Assembly (NCBI GenBank): GCA_963784175.1
Contig: CAWAQJ010000010.1
Coordinates: 62,001-126,000 of the forward strand
From: JAIBJN01 sp963784175
GTDB lineage: Bacteria > Actinomycetota > Thermoleophilia > Gaiellales > Gaiellaceae
Length of the DNA stretch: 64,000 bases
Direction of reading: 5' to 3'
Shown here: positions 55,145 to 64,000 of the stretch, piece by piece
Numbering within the stretch: position 1 is the first letter of the stretch
How the letters are laid out: each line of letters opens with the position of its first letter
Made by a program: the position numbers and the translations under genes
Notes under the pieces: model-generated
What the model saw: only the letters and a program-made list of their open reading frames with translations
Database searches by the model: none
Told to the model about the DNA's origin: nothing

Positions 55145-55249
55145 ATGGTTCACTGGCATAGCCGGCTTCTGGCACTCCTTGCGTCGCTTGCTTCCCTCGC
55201 AGCCTTTGCTGGCACTGTAAGGTGGCTGGTAAACCTCCCGAAGTCTTAG
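55145..55249 (+). CDS. 34-residue hydrophobic peptide, new small gene
   Basis: ATG 55145 is preceded by AGAGGAG six bases upstream, a strong Shine-Dalgarno sequence. The product starts MVHWHSRLL, has a central hydrophobic helix (LALLASLASLAAFAG) and ends TVRWLVNLPKS. It has its own promoter at 55076 and a hairpin terminator at 55269-55290, so it looks like a complete transcription unit. Size and shape fit a signal/pheromone precursor, a type I toxin-like membrane peptide or a regulatory leader. A Cys typical of AgrD-type peptides is missing. Coding status unproven. Confidence 0.5.
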   Translation: MVHWHSRLLALLASLASLAAFAGTVRWLVNLPKS

Positions 55250-55250
55250 T

Positions 55251-55317
55251 TTTTCCACAGACTTCGACATCCCTCCGATGAGGGATTTGTCAACAAGGCT
55301 GTGGAAGTTGTGGAAGA
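55251..55317. promoter_or_regulatory. Cluster of DnaA-box-like sites
   Basis: TTTTCCACA at 55251-55259 and, on the other strand, ACTTCCACA (55300-55308) and TCTTCCACA (55309-55317) resemble DnaA boxes with one or two mismatches. With the perfect site at 55734-55742 they make four in about 500 bases. Confidence 0.35.
55269..55290 (+). terminator. Hairpin terminator of the small peptide gene
   Basis: ATCCCTC and GAGGGAT pair over a CGAT loop, followed by TTGT, 20 bases after the peptide stop codon. A further 7-base inverted repeat (CGAAGTC/GACTTCG, 55239-55266) spans the stop itself. Confidence 0.6.
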
Positions 55318-55372
55318 CCGGGCCGCTTCACCGAGCGCCGGTCTTCTGCGCTTTAAGGGCCCCGGAAGGTTT

Positions 55373-55708
55373 CTAGGAGATGAGCCCGCGGCGGAAGCCG
55401 ATGGCTACCGCGTGCGCTCGGCTGCGGGCCTGGAGCTTGGCCAGCAGGTGACGGACGTGCGACTTGACCGTCTCCTCCGAGAGGAAGAGGCGCTGCCCGA
55501 TCTCACGGTTTACCAGGCCGTCTGAGATGAGCTGGAGGACCTCGATCTCGCGCATGGTCGGCTCCTGCTCCAGCTCGCGGAGAGGCGGGCTGATCGGGAT
55601 CACCTCGGCCGCCTGACTGCGCCCGTTTCGGCGCGCTGCCACTTCGTCGAAGCGGCGGGAATGGTCCAGGTAGCGGCTGAGGATGTTCTTGCGCTCTGCG
55701 GCGTCCAT
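55373..55708 (-). CDS. LuxR/GerE-type regulator
   Basis: A 111-residue protein: helical N terminus (MDAAERKNILSRYLDHSRRF) and a C-terminal GerE domain (LQLISDGLVNREIGQRLFLS; EETVKSHVRHLLAKLQARSR). No receiver or ligand domain. ATG 55708; longer starts lack support. It faces the small peptide gene and is separated from the dpp operon by a 90-base gap with a palindrome and a DnaA box. Confidence 0.88.
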   Translation of the reverse strand: MDAAERKNILSRYLDHSRRFDEVAARRNGRSQAAEVIPISPPLRELEQEPTMREIEVLQLISDGLVNREIGQRLFLSEETVKSHVRHLLAKLQARSRAHAVAIGFRRGLIS

Positions 55709-55733
55709 CGGGCCTGTGATCGGCACGCATATC

Positions 55734-55758
55734 TGTGGACAACACCCCAATTCGGGGG
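55734..55758. promoter_or_regulatory. Perfect DnaA box plus GC-block palindrome
   Basis: 55734-55742 read on the minus strand is TTGTCCACA, the exact actinobacterial DnaA box. Beside it, CCCC-AATTC-GGGG (55745-55757) is a relative of the palindrome in the 55084 promoter; on the minus strand it could also act as a hairpin ahead of TGTTGT. Confidence 0.4.
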
Positions 55759-55797
55759 ACGAGCAGGGCTTATGCCCCTTCTGGACGGCTTGAGCGC

Positions 55798-56890
<1,093 letters not shown>

Positions 56891-56898
<8 letters not shown>

Positions 56899-57904
56899 CC
56901 GCGGCCGCCTTCGACTTCTCCCACTCCTCCGCGGGCACGGGGTTGAAGCACGCGACGAAGTGGCCGGGCTCGATCTCGCGCAGCGGCGGCACCTCGCGGG
57001 TCGACTCGTCCACGGAGAACCTGCACCGCGGCTCGAACGGGCACGCGCCGGGCGGGCGCAGCATGTCCCGCGGAGCGCCCTCGATCGGCGTCAGCGCCTC
57101 CTTGCGGATCGCGTCGAGGCGAGGGATCGACTGGAGCAGGCCGAGGGTGTACGGGTGGCGCGGCCGCGCGAAGAGCTGATCGGCGGAGCCGGTCTCCACG
57201 AACATCCCGGCGTACATGACGTTCACGCGCTCGCAGTTCCCGGCGACGACGCCGAGGTCGTGCGTGATGAGCACGAGCGCCGTGTCACGGTCCGCGACGA
57301 CTTCCCGCAGGAGCTCGAGGATCTGCGCCTGGATCGTGACGTCGAGCGCGGTCGTGGGCTCGTCCGCGATCAGGAGCTTCGGCTCGCACGCCAGGGCCAT
57401 GGCGATCATCGCGCGCTGGCGCATCCCGCCCGAGAACTGGTGCGGGTAGTCCTTCAGCCGGACCTCGGGGCTCGGGATGCCCACGCGGTCGAGGAGGCTC
57501 GCCGCGCGCTTGTCCGCCTCCTTCTTGTCCAGGTCGAAGTGGGTCACGATCGCCTCGCGGATCTGCTTCCCGACCGTCTGCACCGGGTTCAAGCTCGTCA
57601 TCGGATCCTGGAAGATCATCGCGATGTCGCGACCCCTGATCTTCCGGAGCTGCTTGTCCTGCAGCTGCAGGAGGTCACGGCCCTCGAAGATCGCTGTCCC
57701 CCCGCTGACACGGCCGTTGCGGGCGAGGATGCCGAGAATGGCGAGCGAGGTGACGCTCTTGCCGCACCCCGACTCGCCCACGATCCCGAGCGTCTCGCCG
57801 GGCGCGACGTCGAACGTGATGCCGTTGACCGCGTAGACCGTCCCCCGGGAGGTCGTGAACTCGACCCGGAGGTCGTCGACGGAGAGAAGGGGCTCTCTAG
57901 CCAC
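56891..57904 (-). CDS. dppD: Dipeptide/oligopeptide ABC transporter ATP-binding protein
   Basis: A 337-residue ATPase: Walker A GESGCGKSV, signature FSGGMRQRAMIAMAL, Walker B KLLIADEPTTALD, and the PGACPFEPRC tail. GTG 57904 begins VAREPLLSVDDLRVEF and overlaps dppC by eight bases; longer in-frame starts are not supported. Pairs with DppF to power import. Confidence 0.95.
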
Positions 57905-58808
57905 GGCCGCGCAGCTTCGGGTCGAGGGCCTCGCGGAGGCCGTCACCGATCAGGTTGAACCCGAGCACGGAGACGACGATCGCCACGCCGGGGATGATGG
58001 CCAGATGGGGCGCCGTCTGCAGGTAGCGAACCGTCCCGGTCAGCATCGTCCCCCACTCCGGCGTCGCCGGATCCTGCGGCCCCAGGCCGAGGAAGCCGAG
58101 CCCGGCGACGTCGATGATCGCCGTCGCCATGGCGAGCGTCCCCTGCACGATCACGGGCGAGATCGAGTTCGGGAGTATGTGACTCGAGAGGATCGAGCGC
58201 CTCGGCACCCCGACGGAGCGCGCGGCCAGGATGAAGTCGTTCTCCTTTTGGGCGAGGATCGACCCTCGTAAGAGGCGCGCGAAGATGGGGATGTTCACCG
58301 CCCCCACCGCGATCATGATCTGCGTCAACCCCGGTCCGAGCACCGCCACGATCCCGATCGCCAGGAGCAGGCCCGGGATCGAGAGCATGATGTCCATCAG
58401 GCGCATGATCACGGAGTCCACCGCGCCGCCGAAGTAGCCCGCGATCGCGCCGAGGATCATGCCGAACGACAGGCCGACGCTCACGGCGACGATGCCGATC
58501 AGGAGCGAGTAGCGCGCGCCGTAGATGATGCGCGAGAACTCGTCGCGGCCGAGCTCGTCGAGCCCGAACCAGTTCTCCGCCGTCGGCCCCGGGCAGCAGC
58601 GGCCACCGAGGGCGGCGAGATCCTGCGCGCGCGGGTCGTGCGGGGCGATGAGCGGCGCGAACACGGCAACGATGACGAACATGCCGACGAGACAGAACCC
58701 GACGACCGCGCCGGGGTTCCTTCGCAGCCGTACCCAGGCCTCTCTCCAGAGGCCACTCGGCGGCGGCTCGTGTTCGAGCTGTCGCGCTTCGAACTCGACG
58801 ACGCTCAC
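57897..58808 (-). CDS. dppC: Dipeptide/oligopeptide ABC transporter permease
   Basis: A 303-residue permease with six helices. The coupling motif is DFILAARSVGVPRRSIL (EAA-type), and LGRDEFSRIIYGARYSLLIG is typical of DppC. The start overlaps dppB by four bases. Confidence 0.95.
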   Translation of the reverse strand: MSVVEFEARQLEHEPPPSGLWREAWVRLRRNPGAVVGFCLVGMFVIVAVFAPLIAPHDPRAQDLAALGGRCCPGPTAENWFGLDELGRDEFSRIIYGARYSLLIGIVAVSVGLSFGMILGAIAGYFGGAVDSVIMRLMDIMLSIPGLLLAIGIVAVLGPGLTQIMIAVGAVNIPIFARLLRGSILAQKENDFILAARSVGVPRRSILSSHILPNSISPVIVQGTLAMATAIIDVAGLGFLGLGPQDPATPEWGTMLTGTVRYLQTAPHLAIIPGVAIVVSVLGFNLIGDGLREALDPKLRGRG

Positions 58809-59812
58809 GAGTACCGAATCCTTGGATTGATGAAGGCGTACGACACGTCGACGACAAGGTTCACGAGGACGAAGATGATGGCGATGAAGAGGATCCCGCC
58901 CTGGAGCACGGGGTAGTTACGCGCCGCGATCGCATCGACCAGCCAGGTGCCGAGCCCCGGCCAGGCGAAGACGGTCTCCGTCAAGACAGCGCCCGACAGG
59001 AGCAATCCCGTCTGGAGGCCGATGATGGTCGAGATCGGCAGCAGCGCATTGCGCAGAATGTGCCGGCGGTCGACGGCGGTCGGCGAAACGCCTTTCGCGC
59101 GGGCGGTGCGCACGTAGTCCTCGTTCTGGACGTCGAGGACGGATGCCCTGGTGATACGCGTGATCACGGCCAACGGGATCGTCCCGAGGGCGATCGCGGG
59201 CAGGATCAGGTGCTTGATCGCGTCGACGAACGCTTCCCAGTTGAGCGTGATGATCGAGTCGAGGATGTAGAAGCTCGTCGGGTGCTCGGCCGCAATGAGC
59301 ACGTCCGTGCGGCCCACCGACGGTAACCACCCCAGCTTCACCGCGAAGATGTATTTGAGGATGATCGCGAGGAAGAAGACCGGGATCGAGATCCCGATCA
59401 GCGAGGCCACAAGGCTTGTGTGGTCCAACCACCCCCCGTATTTCTTGGCCGCCATGAAGCCGAGCGGGATGCCGAAGACGATCGAGAAGAGCATCGCGCC
59501 GACCGCGAGCTCGATCGTCGCGGGGAGTCGCTCACGGAACTCGTCCGTGATCGCGCGCCGCGACGTGACGCTGTTGCCGAAGTCGCGGTCGATGAACGTC
59601 TGCTGGAAGTAGCGGAAGTACTGCTCGTGGATCGGCTCGTTCAGCCCGTACTGGCGCTCGATCGCTGCCCGCTGCGAGGCGGTCGCCCGCTCGCCCAGCA
59701 GAGCGTCGGCGGGACTACCGGGGAGGGCCCTGATCCACAGGAACACCAGGATCGAGAGGCCCAGCAGGATGGGGATCAAAAGCAGGAGCCGGCGGACGAC
59801 GAATTTCACCAT
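58805..59812 (-). CDS. dppB: Dipeptide/oligopeptide ABC transporter permease
   Basis: A 335-residue permease: VKFVVRRLLLLIPILLGLS at the N terminus, LGWLPSVGRTD, and the coupling loop YVRTARAKGVSPTAVDRRHIL. Six helices. ATG 59812; 40 bases after dppA. Confidence 0.95.
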   Translation of the reverse strand: MVKFVVRRLLLLIPILLGLSILVFLWIRALPGSPADALLGERATASQRAAIERQYGLNEPIHEQYFRYFQQTFIDRDFGNSVTSRRAITDEFRERLPATIELAVGAMLFSIVFGIPLGFMAAKKYGGWLDHTSLVASLIGISIPVFFLAIILKYIFAVKLGWLPSVGRTDVLIAAEHPTSFYILDSIITLNWEAFVDAIKHLILPAIALGTIPLAVITRITRASVLDVQNEDYVRTARAKGVSPTAVDRRHILRNALLPISTIIGLQTGLLLSGAVLTETVFAWPGLGTWLVDAIAARNYPVLQGGILFIAIIFVLVNLVVDVSYAFINPRIRYS

Positions 59813-59852
59813 TTCGTCGTCCGCCGGCTCGCTGGTTCACTCTGGCCCGCAG

Positions 59853-61568
59853 CTACTCCACGAAGGAGACGGTTGCGAAGCTCTCGTTGGTCGTGGGACT
59901 CGGTTGGAAGCCCTGGACGTTGGCGGCGAACGCCAGCGCCGGGCTGGAGTGCGCATACGGCACGCCGGGCAGCCAGTCGGAGATCAGCTGATTGGCTTCC
60001 TGATACATCCCGACACGGGTTGCCTGGTCGGTCTCGGCCTCGGCCGCGGCGAGGAGATCGTGGACCTCCTGGTTCGGCGCCTTGATGGTGCCGAACTGTG
60101 CGCCGGGCGTCTGGAAGAACGTGCCGACGAAGTTGTCGGCATCGCCGTAGTCACCCGTCCAGCCGAGCAGGAACACGGGCAGCTTGCCCTCGTTGGCCTG
60201 GCCGAGGTAATCGGGCGACCAGGGCGCGCTGTGAGGCACGACCTCGAACCCGGACTCGTTCAGGCTGGCCGCGAAGGCCTCGAAGTTCCGCTTCGGATCC
60301 GGCATGTAGGGCCGGGAAACGTCGGTCGGGTACCAGAAGTCGATCTTCACAGGAAGCGTGTAACCCGCGTCCTGGAGGATCTGCTTCGACTTCTCGGGAT
60401 CGAACTCGTACTCGGTCACCGAGTCGGCGTAGCCCTCGACCTCGGGCGGCATGAACTGATTCGCCACCACTGCACGGCCGGCGTAGAAGTTGTCCACGAC
60501 GGCCTGCCGGTCGAGACCGTAGGCGATGGCCTGCCGCACGGCGATGTCGTCGAGCGGCGGGGTGCCTACGTTGAACCCGACATAGGCCACGTTGAACGCC
60601 GGCCTGTCGATGACCTGCAGGTTCGAGTCGGCGGCGATGGTCTCGATGTCCTGGGGCTCGACGAGGTCGTAGCCCTGGATGTCACCGGCCTGGAGCGCCT
60701 GCAGACGCGCAGCGTTGTCGGCGATCGGGCGGAAGATGACGGAGTCGAGCAGGGCCTTCTCGCCCCAGTAGTCATCGTTGCGGACGATCGTCAGGCTGTC
60801 GCCGCGAGTCCAGGACTCGAACTTGAACGGACCAGTCCCGATCGGGTGCTCCGTCCCGAACGTGCCTTCCGGCTGGAAGACGCCGTCGGCGTCCACGGTG
60901 CCGGCGTCGGCCTCGAACTCGGTCAGCGCGGCCGGGCTGGCGATCGCGAACGACGTTTGCGCCAGAGCCGGGATGAACGTCGCCGACGGCTTCGTCAGGG
61001 TGATGACGGCCGTGGTTTCGTCCGTCGCCTCACAGCTCTTGTAGAGGCTCTCGGCGGGGGCGTCCGGATTGTCCTGCGTGGCGAAGCCGCCGAAGACGAC
61101 CTGCCAGTAGTAGGACGCGCTCGGGTTCTGGAACGGACCCTTGAAGTTGTACCAGCGGTCGAAGTTGAAGCAGACCGCCTCGGCGTTGAACGGCTCACCG
61201 TCGTGGAACGTCACGCCCTCACGGAGCGTGAATGTCCACTCGGTGCCGTCCTCGTTCGCCTCCCAGCTCTCAGCAAGACCCGGCACGGGCTCGGTGCCGC
61301 CCGGCTCGAGCGCGACGAGCGTCTCGAAGATCTGCTGAATGACGCGGAGCGACTCGCCGTCCGAGACGAGCGCGCCGTCGAGCGCGACCGGGTCCGCAGC
61401 GCCCGCGAAGACGAGTGTGCCGCCCGCCGCGGCGTCACCCTCCTCTTCCGTTGCGGCGCCTGTGTCCGATGGCTCGGCCTCGTCGTCATCGCCGCCGCAA
61501 CCCGCAAGACCTAGCGCGAGCAGCAACGTGACGAGCAGCAGGAGGAGCCTAAATGGCTTACCCCTCAC
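59853..61568 (-). CDS. dppA: Peptide ABC transporter substrate-binding lipoprotein
   Basis: A 571-residue family 5 solute-binding protein. The lipoprotein signal is KPFRLLLLLVTLLLALGLAGC with an LAGC lipobox (quoted in part: LLALGLAGC), then an acidic linker. EWTFTLREGVTFHDGEPFNA is the family block. GTG 61568 has GGAGAG upstream. Binds peptides outside the cell and delivers them to DppBC. First gene of the operon; the leader 61569-61773 shows no recognised riboswitch. Confidence 0.95.
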   Translation of the reverse strand: MRGKPFRLLLLLVTLLLALGLAGCGGDDDEAEPSDTGAATEEEGDAAAGGTLVFAGAADPVALDGALVSDGESLRVIQQIFETLVALEPGGTEPVPGLAESWEANEDGTEWTFTLREGVTFHDGEPFNAEAVCFNFDRWYNFKGPFQNPSASYYWQVVFGGFATQDNPDAPAESLYKSCEATDETTAVITLTKPSATFIPALAQTSFAIASPAALTEFEADAGTVDADGVFQPEGTFGTEHPIGTGPFKFESWTRGDSLTIVRNDDYWGEKALLDSVIFRPIADNAARLQALQAGDIQGYDLVEPQDIETIAADSNLQVIDRPAFNVAYVGFNVGTPPLDDIAVRQAIAYGLDRQAVVDNFYAGRAVVANQFMPPEVEGYADSVTEYEFDPEKSKQILQDAGYTLPVKIDFWYPTDVSRPYMPDPKRNFEAFAASLNESGFEVVPHSAPWSPDYLGQANEGKLPVFLLGWTGDYGDADNFVGTFFQTPGAQFGTIKAPNQEVHDLLAAAEAETDQATRVGMYQEANQLISDWLPGVPYAHSSPALAFAANVQGFQPSPTTNESFATVSFVE

Positions 61569-61773
61569 ATTCTCTCCTTTTCTCCGGTTGAGCCCACCCC
61601 GCGCCAGGCGGGGAGGGGAGTATCCAACGGCTTGGACGAGTCGGCAAGTCCCCTTGTTAGCGGGCACCCGAAAACACCGCCGTTCGCCGCGCTCGAGAAT
61701 TTAGAGATGCCATCCCCGTTCTTCTCGTGCGGAGAAGTATCGTACGAAGACAGGCGTTCCGTCCAGCCCGGCG

Positions 61774-62520
61774 TCATCGGAGCTGGAGCTCCGTTCCGTC
61801 ATGCCCGAGCTGTGCATCTGGAGCATGCCGGCGGGCGTCCGCCAGGAGCTCCTCCTCGTCCTGGACGCGCGGGTTGATGTGCACGAGCGTCAAATGCTGC
61901 GCGCCCGCCGCCCGCGCAACTAGGCCGGCTTCGGCGGCGGTCGCGTCCCCTTCGCTCGCCACGGGCAGGGCGGACGTCGACCAGGCCTCGTGCAGGAGAT
62001 GCATCACGTTCCGGGCGAGATCGATGCTGCCCGGGTCGTAGGCGGTGTCGGTCACGAGCGCGAGCTCGTCACCGAGCCGAAGGCCGGCGGTCGGCGCCCA
62101 GTGCAGCGGCTGGGCACGGGTGGTCAGGGCGAAGCCCCCGACGGTCTGAGATCCCGACGCGAGCTCGCGGATCTCGCCCAGCTCGCCGGGCTCGAAGGGT
62201 GAGATCGGTGCGCGGAGCAACGGATCGAGCAACTGGGCGCTCGACGTGCCGTAGAGCCAGGCCCCGGGCGCCCACAGCGCCGGCTTGACCGGGAGCGCCG
62301 GCACGTACGCGAGGCCGCAGGTGTGATCCAGATGGAAATGCGTGAGGACGATGTCGAGCGTCCGTACGCCTTCGAGCCGTGCCGGCTCGGTGACAAGGCG
62401 CTGAAGCCCGGTCCCGGCGTCGAGCACGAGGGCGCGATCCCCGTCGCAGACGAGGACGCAGGCGGTCTCTCGCGCCTCCGTCGGAATCCAGCCGCCGCTG
62501 CCGAGTAGCCAGGCCCTCAG
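61774..62520 (-). CDS. Metallo-beta-lactamase fold hydrolase
   Basis: A 248-residue MBL-fold protein: THFHLDHTCG (H-x-H-x-D-H), ALVTDTAYDPGS (Asp ligand) and LVHINPR near the end (His ligand). RNase Z-like or phosphodiesterase-like. CTG 62520 starts LRAWLLGSGGWIPTEARETA, a typical N terminus; no ATG, GTG or TTG is available there, and the first conventional start (GTG 62427) would remove 31 residues. Confidence 0.85.
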   Translation of the reverse strand: MRAWLLGSGGWIPTEARETACVLVCDGDRALVLDAGTGLQRLVTEPARLEGVRTLDIVLTHFHLDHTCGLAYVPALPVKPALWAPGAWLYGTSSAQLLDPLLRAPISPFEPGELGEIRELASGSQTVGGFALTTRAQPLHWAPTAGLRLGDELALVTDTAYDPGSIDLARNVMHLLHEAWSTSALPVASEGDATAAEAGLVARAAGAQHLTLVHINPRVQDEEELLADARRHAPDAQLGHDGTELQLR

Positions 62521-62666
62521 GCCGTGCAGTCTAGAAACAACCCCCCGTCAACCAGGGCGGTGAACCAACCACCGGGGGATGGATCAAGCGAGCCTCCCGG
62601 CCCGATACTCAATACAAGTCTGCCGGCCGGCCCCGTTGCGGCGGGGGCATTGGCCGGCGGAACAGC

Positions 62667-62700
62667 CGGGGCGGGGCCCCATGCGGTGGGCTCCGCCCCG
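62667..62700. terminator. Strong GC hairpin after the sigma gene
   Basis: A 13-base-pair stem (CGGGGCGG/CCGCCCCG then GGCCC/GGGCT) with an eight-base loop, downstream of the sigma gene on the minus strand. A second large inverted repeat (GCCGGCC...GGCCGGC, about 62619-62658) follows. A weaker GAGGGC-GGCT-GCCCTC hairpin is at 62742-62757. The rest of 62521-62783 shows nothing. Confidence 0.5.
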
Positions 62701-62783
62701 CCGCTCCTCCGAACTTGACCGACGACGCGCGCCGGCCGACGGAGGGCGGCTGCCCTCGTTCGAGCTTGTTTCGGGACTCGGCT

Positions 62784-63830
62784 CTAGGCCGCGACCGAGG
62801 TGAGCTCGCGCAGGGCTGCGAGGCGCTGGAGCGCCTGGCCCTCGAGCTGGCGGACGCGCTCGCGCGTCAGGCCCAGCTCGGCGCCGATCGCCTCGAGCGT
62901 CCACGGATCGCCCTCGAAGCCGAAGCGCAGCTCGAGGATGCGCCGCTCGCGCTCCGGAAGCGCGTCGAGCGCCTTGCGCACGCCCTGCTTGCGCAGCGAC
63001 TCCTCGGCTTCCTCGAACGGGTCGGCGGCCTCGCGGTCGGCGAAGAGATCGCCCAGCTCGCCCTCGTCGTCGGAGCCGACGCTCTGGTTGAGCGAGACGG
63101 ACGCCTGCGCGGCCGAGAGCGCCTCTTCGACGTGCTGCACCGGCAGGCCGGTGGCCTCGGCGAGCTCCTGGCGCGTCGCGTCGCGGCCGAGCTCGACCTC
63201 GAGCCGGCGTGCGGCCCGGCCGAGCTTCTGCTGCCGTTCGACGACGTGGACGGGAACGCGAATCGTGCGCGCGTTGTTGGCGACTGCGCGCTGCACGGAC
63301 TGGCGGATCCACCAGGTCGCGTAGGTCGAGAACTTGAAGCCCCGCCGCCAGTCGAACTTCTCGACGGCGCGGTTGAGCCCGAGCGTGCCCTCCTGGATCA
63401 GATCCAGGAACGGGACGCCGAGGCCGCGGTAGCCCTTGGCGATGGAGACGACGAGCCGGAGGTTCGACTCGATCATGCGCCGCTTCGCGAGCAGGTTGCC
63501 CTTCTCGATCTCCTTCGCGAGCGTCACCTCTTCGGCGGCGGTCAGAAGCTTGTGCCGACCGACGTCGGCGAGGAAAAGCTGCAGGCTGTCTCCGGCCCCG
63601 TGTGTGGGGTCGGGCGGCGCGACGACGACCTCCTCGGCGGGTGCGCCGATTTCCAGCCCGATCGTCTCGAGCTCGTGCGTGACCTCTGCGACTTCCTCGT
63701 CGCCGAGGTCGAGCTCGAGGGCAAGGGCCTCGATCTCTGCAGGCTCGACGTAGCCGCGCTCTTCAGCAGCCTCGACGAGGTGGCGGCCCGCCTGGGTATC
63801 AAGAGCTTCGTTCACGGAGTTCTGGCTCAC
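62784..63830 (-). CDS. RpoD/SigA-type RNA polymerase sigma factor
   Basis: A 348-residue sigma-70 protein: region 1.2 (DSLQLFLADVGRHKLLTAAEE), region 2 (NLRLVVSIAKGYRG; FLDLIQEGTLGLNRAVEKF; FKFSTYATWWIRQ), region 3 (PVHVVERQQKLGRAAR) and region 4 (LPERERRILELRFGF; LTRERVRQLEGQALQRL). No long region 1.1, so group 2 or a short primary sigma. GTG start. Confidence 0.93.
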   Translation of the reverse strand: MSQNSVNEALDTQAGRHLVEAAEERGYVEPAEIEALALELDLGDEEVAEVTHELETIGLEIGAPAEEVVVAPPDPTHGAGDSLQLFLADVGRHKLLTAAEEVTLAKEIEKGNLLAKRRMIESNLRLVVSIAKGYRGLGVPFLDLIQEGTLGLNRAVEKFDWRRGFKFSTYATWWIRQSVQRAVANNARTIRVPVHVVERQQKLGRAARRLEVELGRDATRQELAEATGLPVQHVEEALSAAQASVSLNQSVGSDDEGELGDLFADREAADPFEEAEESLRKQGVRKALDALPERERRILELRFGFEGDPWTLEAIGAELGLTRERVRQLEGQALQRLAALRELTSVAA

Positions 63831-63860
63831 CTGTTTCTGCTCGTCCTTTCGCTAAACGAG

Positions 63861-63890
63861 GGCAGGGCGGATTGCACGGCAGGGTGGATT
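63861..63890 (-). repeat. Tandem direct repeat upstream of the sigma gene
   Basis: On the minus strand, AATCCACCCTGCC and AATCCGCCCTGCC (12 of 13 identical) lie 17 bases apart, 30-60 bases before the sigma start. A TTAAC-N5-GTTAA inverted repeat (63966-63980) lies further upstream. Confidence 0.5.
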
Positions 63891-64000
63891 TTCTGCGGCT
63901 CCACCCGAAACAACGTTCTCACTCTACGACGCATTCCCTCGTCGGCCTACCCACAGATGGGTGTCTTAACCGCGCGTTAATGGTGCGTTTGTGCGGCTTG

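Noticed and set aside
55145..55249. AgrD-type cyclic autoinducer precursor
   Set aside because: No Cys in the peptide and no AgrB-like protease in the window; the P-K-S ending alone is not enough.
55251..55742. Chromosome origin oriC
   Set aside because: Only four boxes, no dnaA, dnaN or A+T-rich unwinding region in the window.

Overview
The window is about 70% G+C, almost fully coding, with tightly packed operons joined by 4-base NTGA overlaps and frequent GTG/TTG starts. It has FabL-type enoyl reduction, a PimA-like mannosyltransferase, a LexA box of the Gram-positive type, TTGTCCACA-type DnaA boxes and a RpoD-type sigma factor. This fits an Actinomycetota chromosome. The homogentisate route, several two-paralogue membrane families and a 68-residue W-R-x-H-V-L protein suggest class Thermoleophilia (Gaiella-like). 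The class assignment is inference. I saw no rRNA, tRNA, CRISPR, insertion sequence or prophage.

Layout: 1-7449 holds a partial DnaQ-like exonuclease with a LexA box, a lipoprotein, HU, pyrE, a roadblock protein, YihY/BrkB, a cyclic-nucleotide-binding protein, RdgB, MgtC, RNase PH and MurI. 7521-14052 holds pabB-pabC (pabB frameshifted), a GNAT protein, a glutamine amidotransferase, rhodanese, a hydrolase and gamma-glutamyltransferase. 14049-20122 is a tyrosine/homogentisate block (hppD, hmgA, FAH-family hydrolase) with a MtnX-like phosphatase, an AlkA-like glycosylase and a cold-shock gene. 20124-29292 holds transporters, fabL, membrane proteins, an MBL hydrolase, an epimerase, YhhQ and proline dehydrogenase. 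29766-33683 is an acetate unit (DUF485, actP, acs). 33691-42548 holds GNAT, LysE, ferritin, a menG-like methyltransferase, a beta-lactamase-fold protein, a membrane coiled-coil protein and xseAB. 42532-50629 holds a DNA methyltransferase, hydrolases, glycerate kinase, UPF0104, PimA-like, aminotransferase and adenosine deaminase genes. 50696-55708 is a signalling island: two small LuxR/GerE proteins, a large LAL-type LuxR regulator, a membrane HD-GYP protein and a previously unmarked 34-codon hydrophobic peptide gene with its own promoter, Shine-Dalgarno sequence and terminator. 55798-61568 is a complete dppABCDF-like operon, followed by an MBL-fold protein and the sigma factor.

Two cross-cutting patterns stand out. 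(1) Eight conserved genes are interrupted by single-base frame changes, about twelve sites, nearly all consistent with one extra base. Either the sequence carries insertion errors or several genes are decaying. (2) Several genes have no ATG/GTG/TTG at the expected start and instead show a CTG exactly where homology or a 4-base overlap predicts the start.
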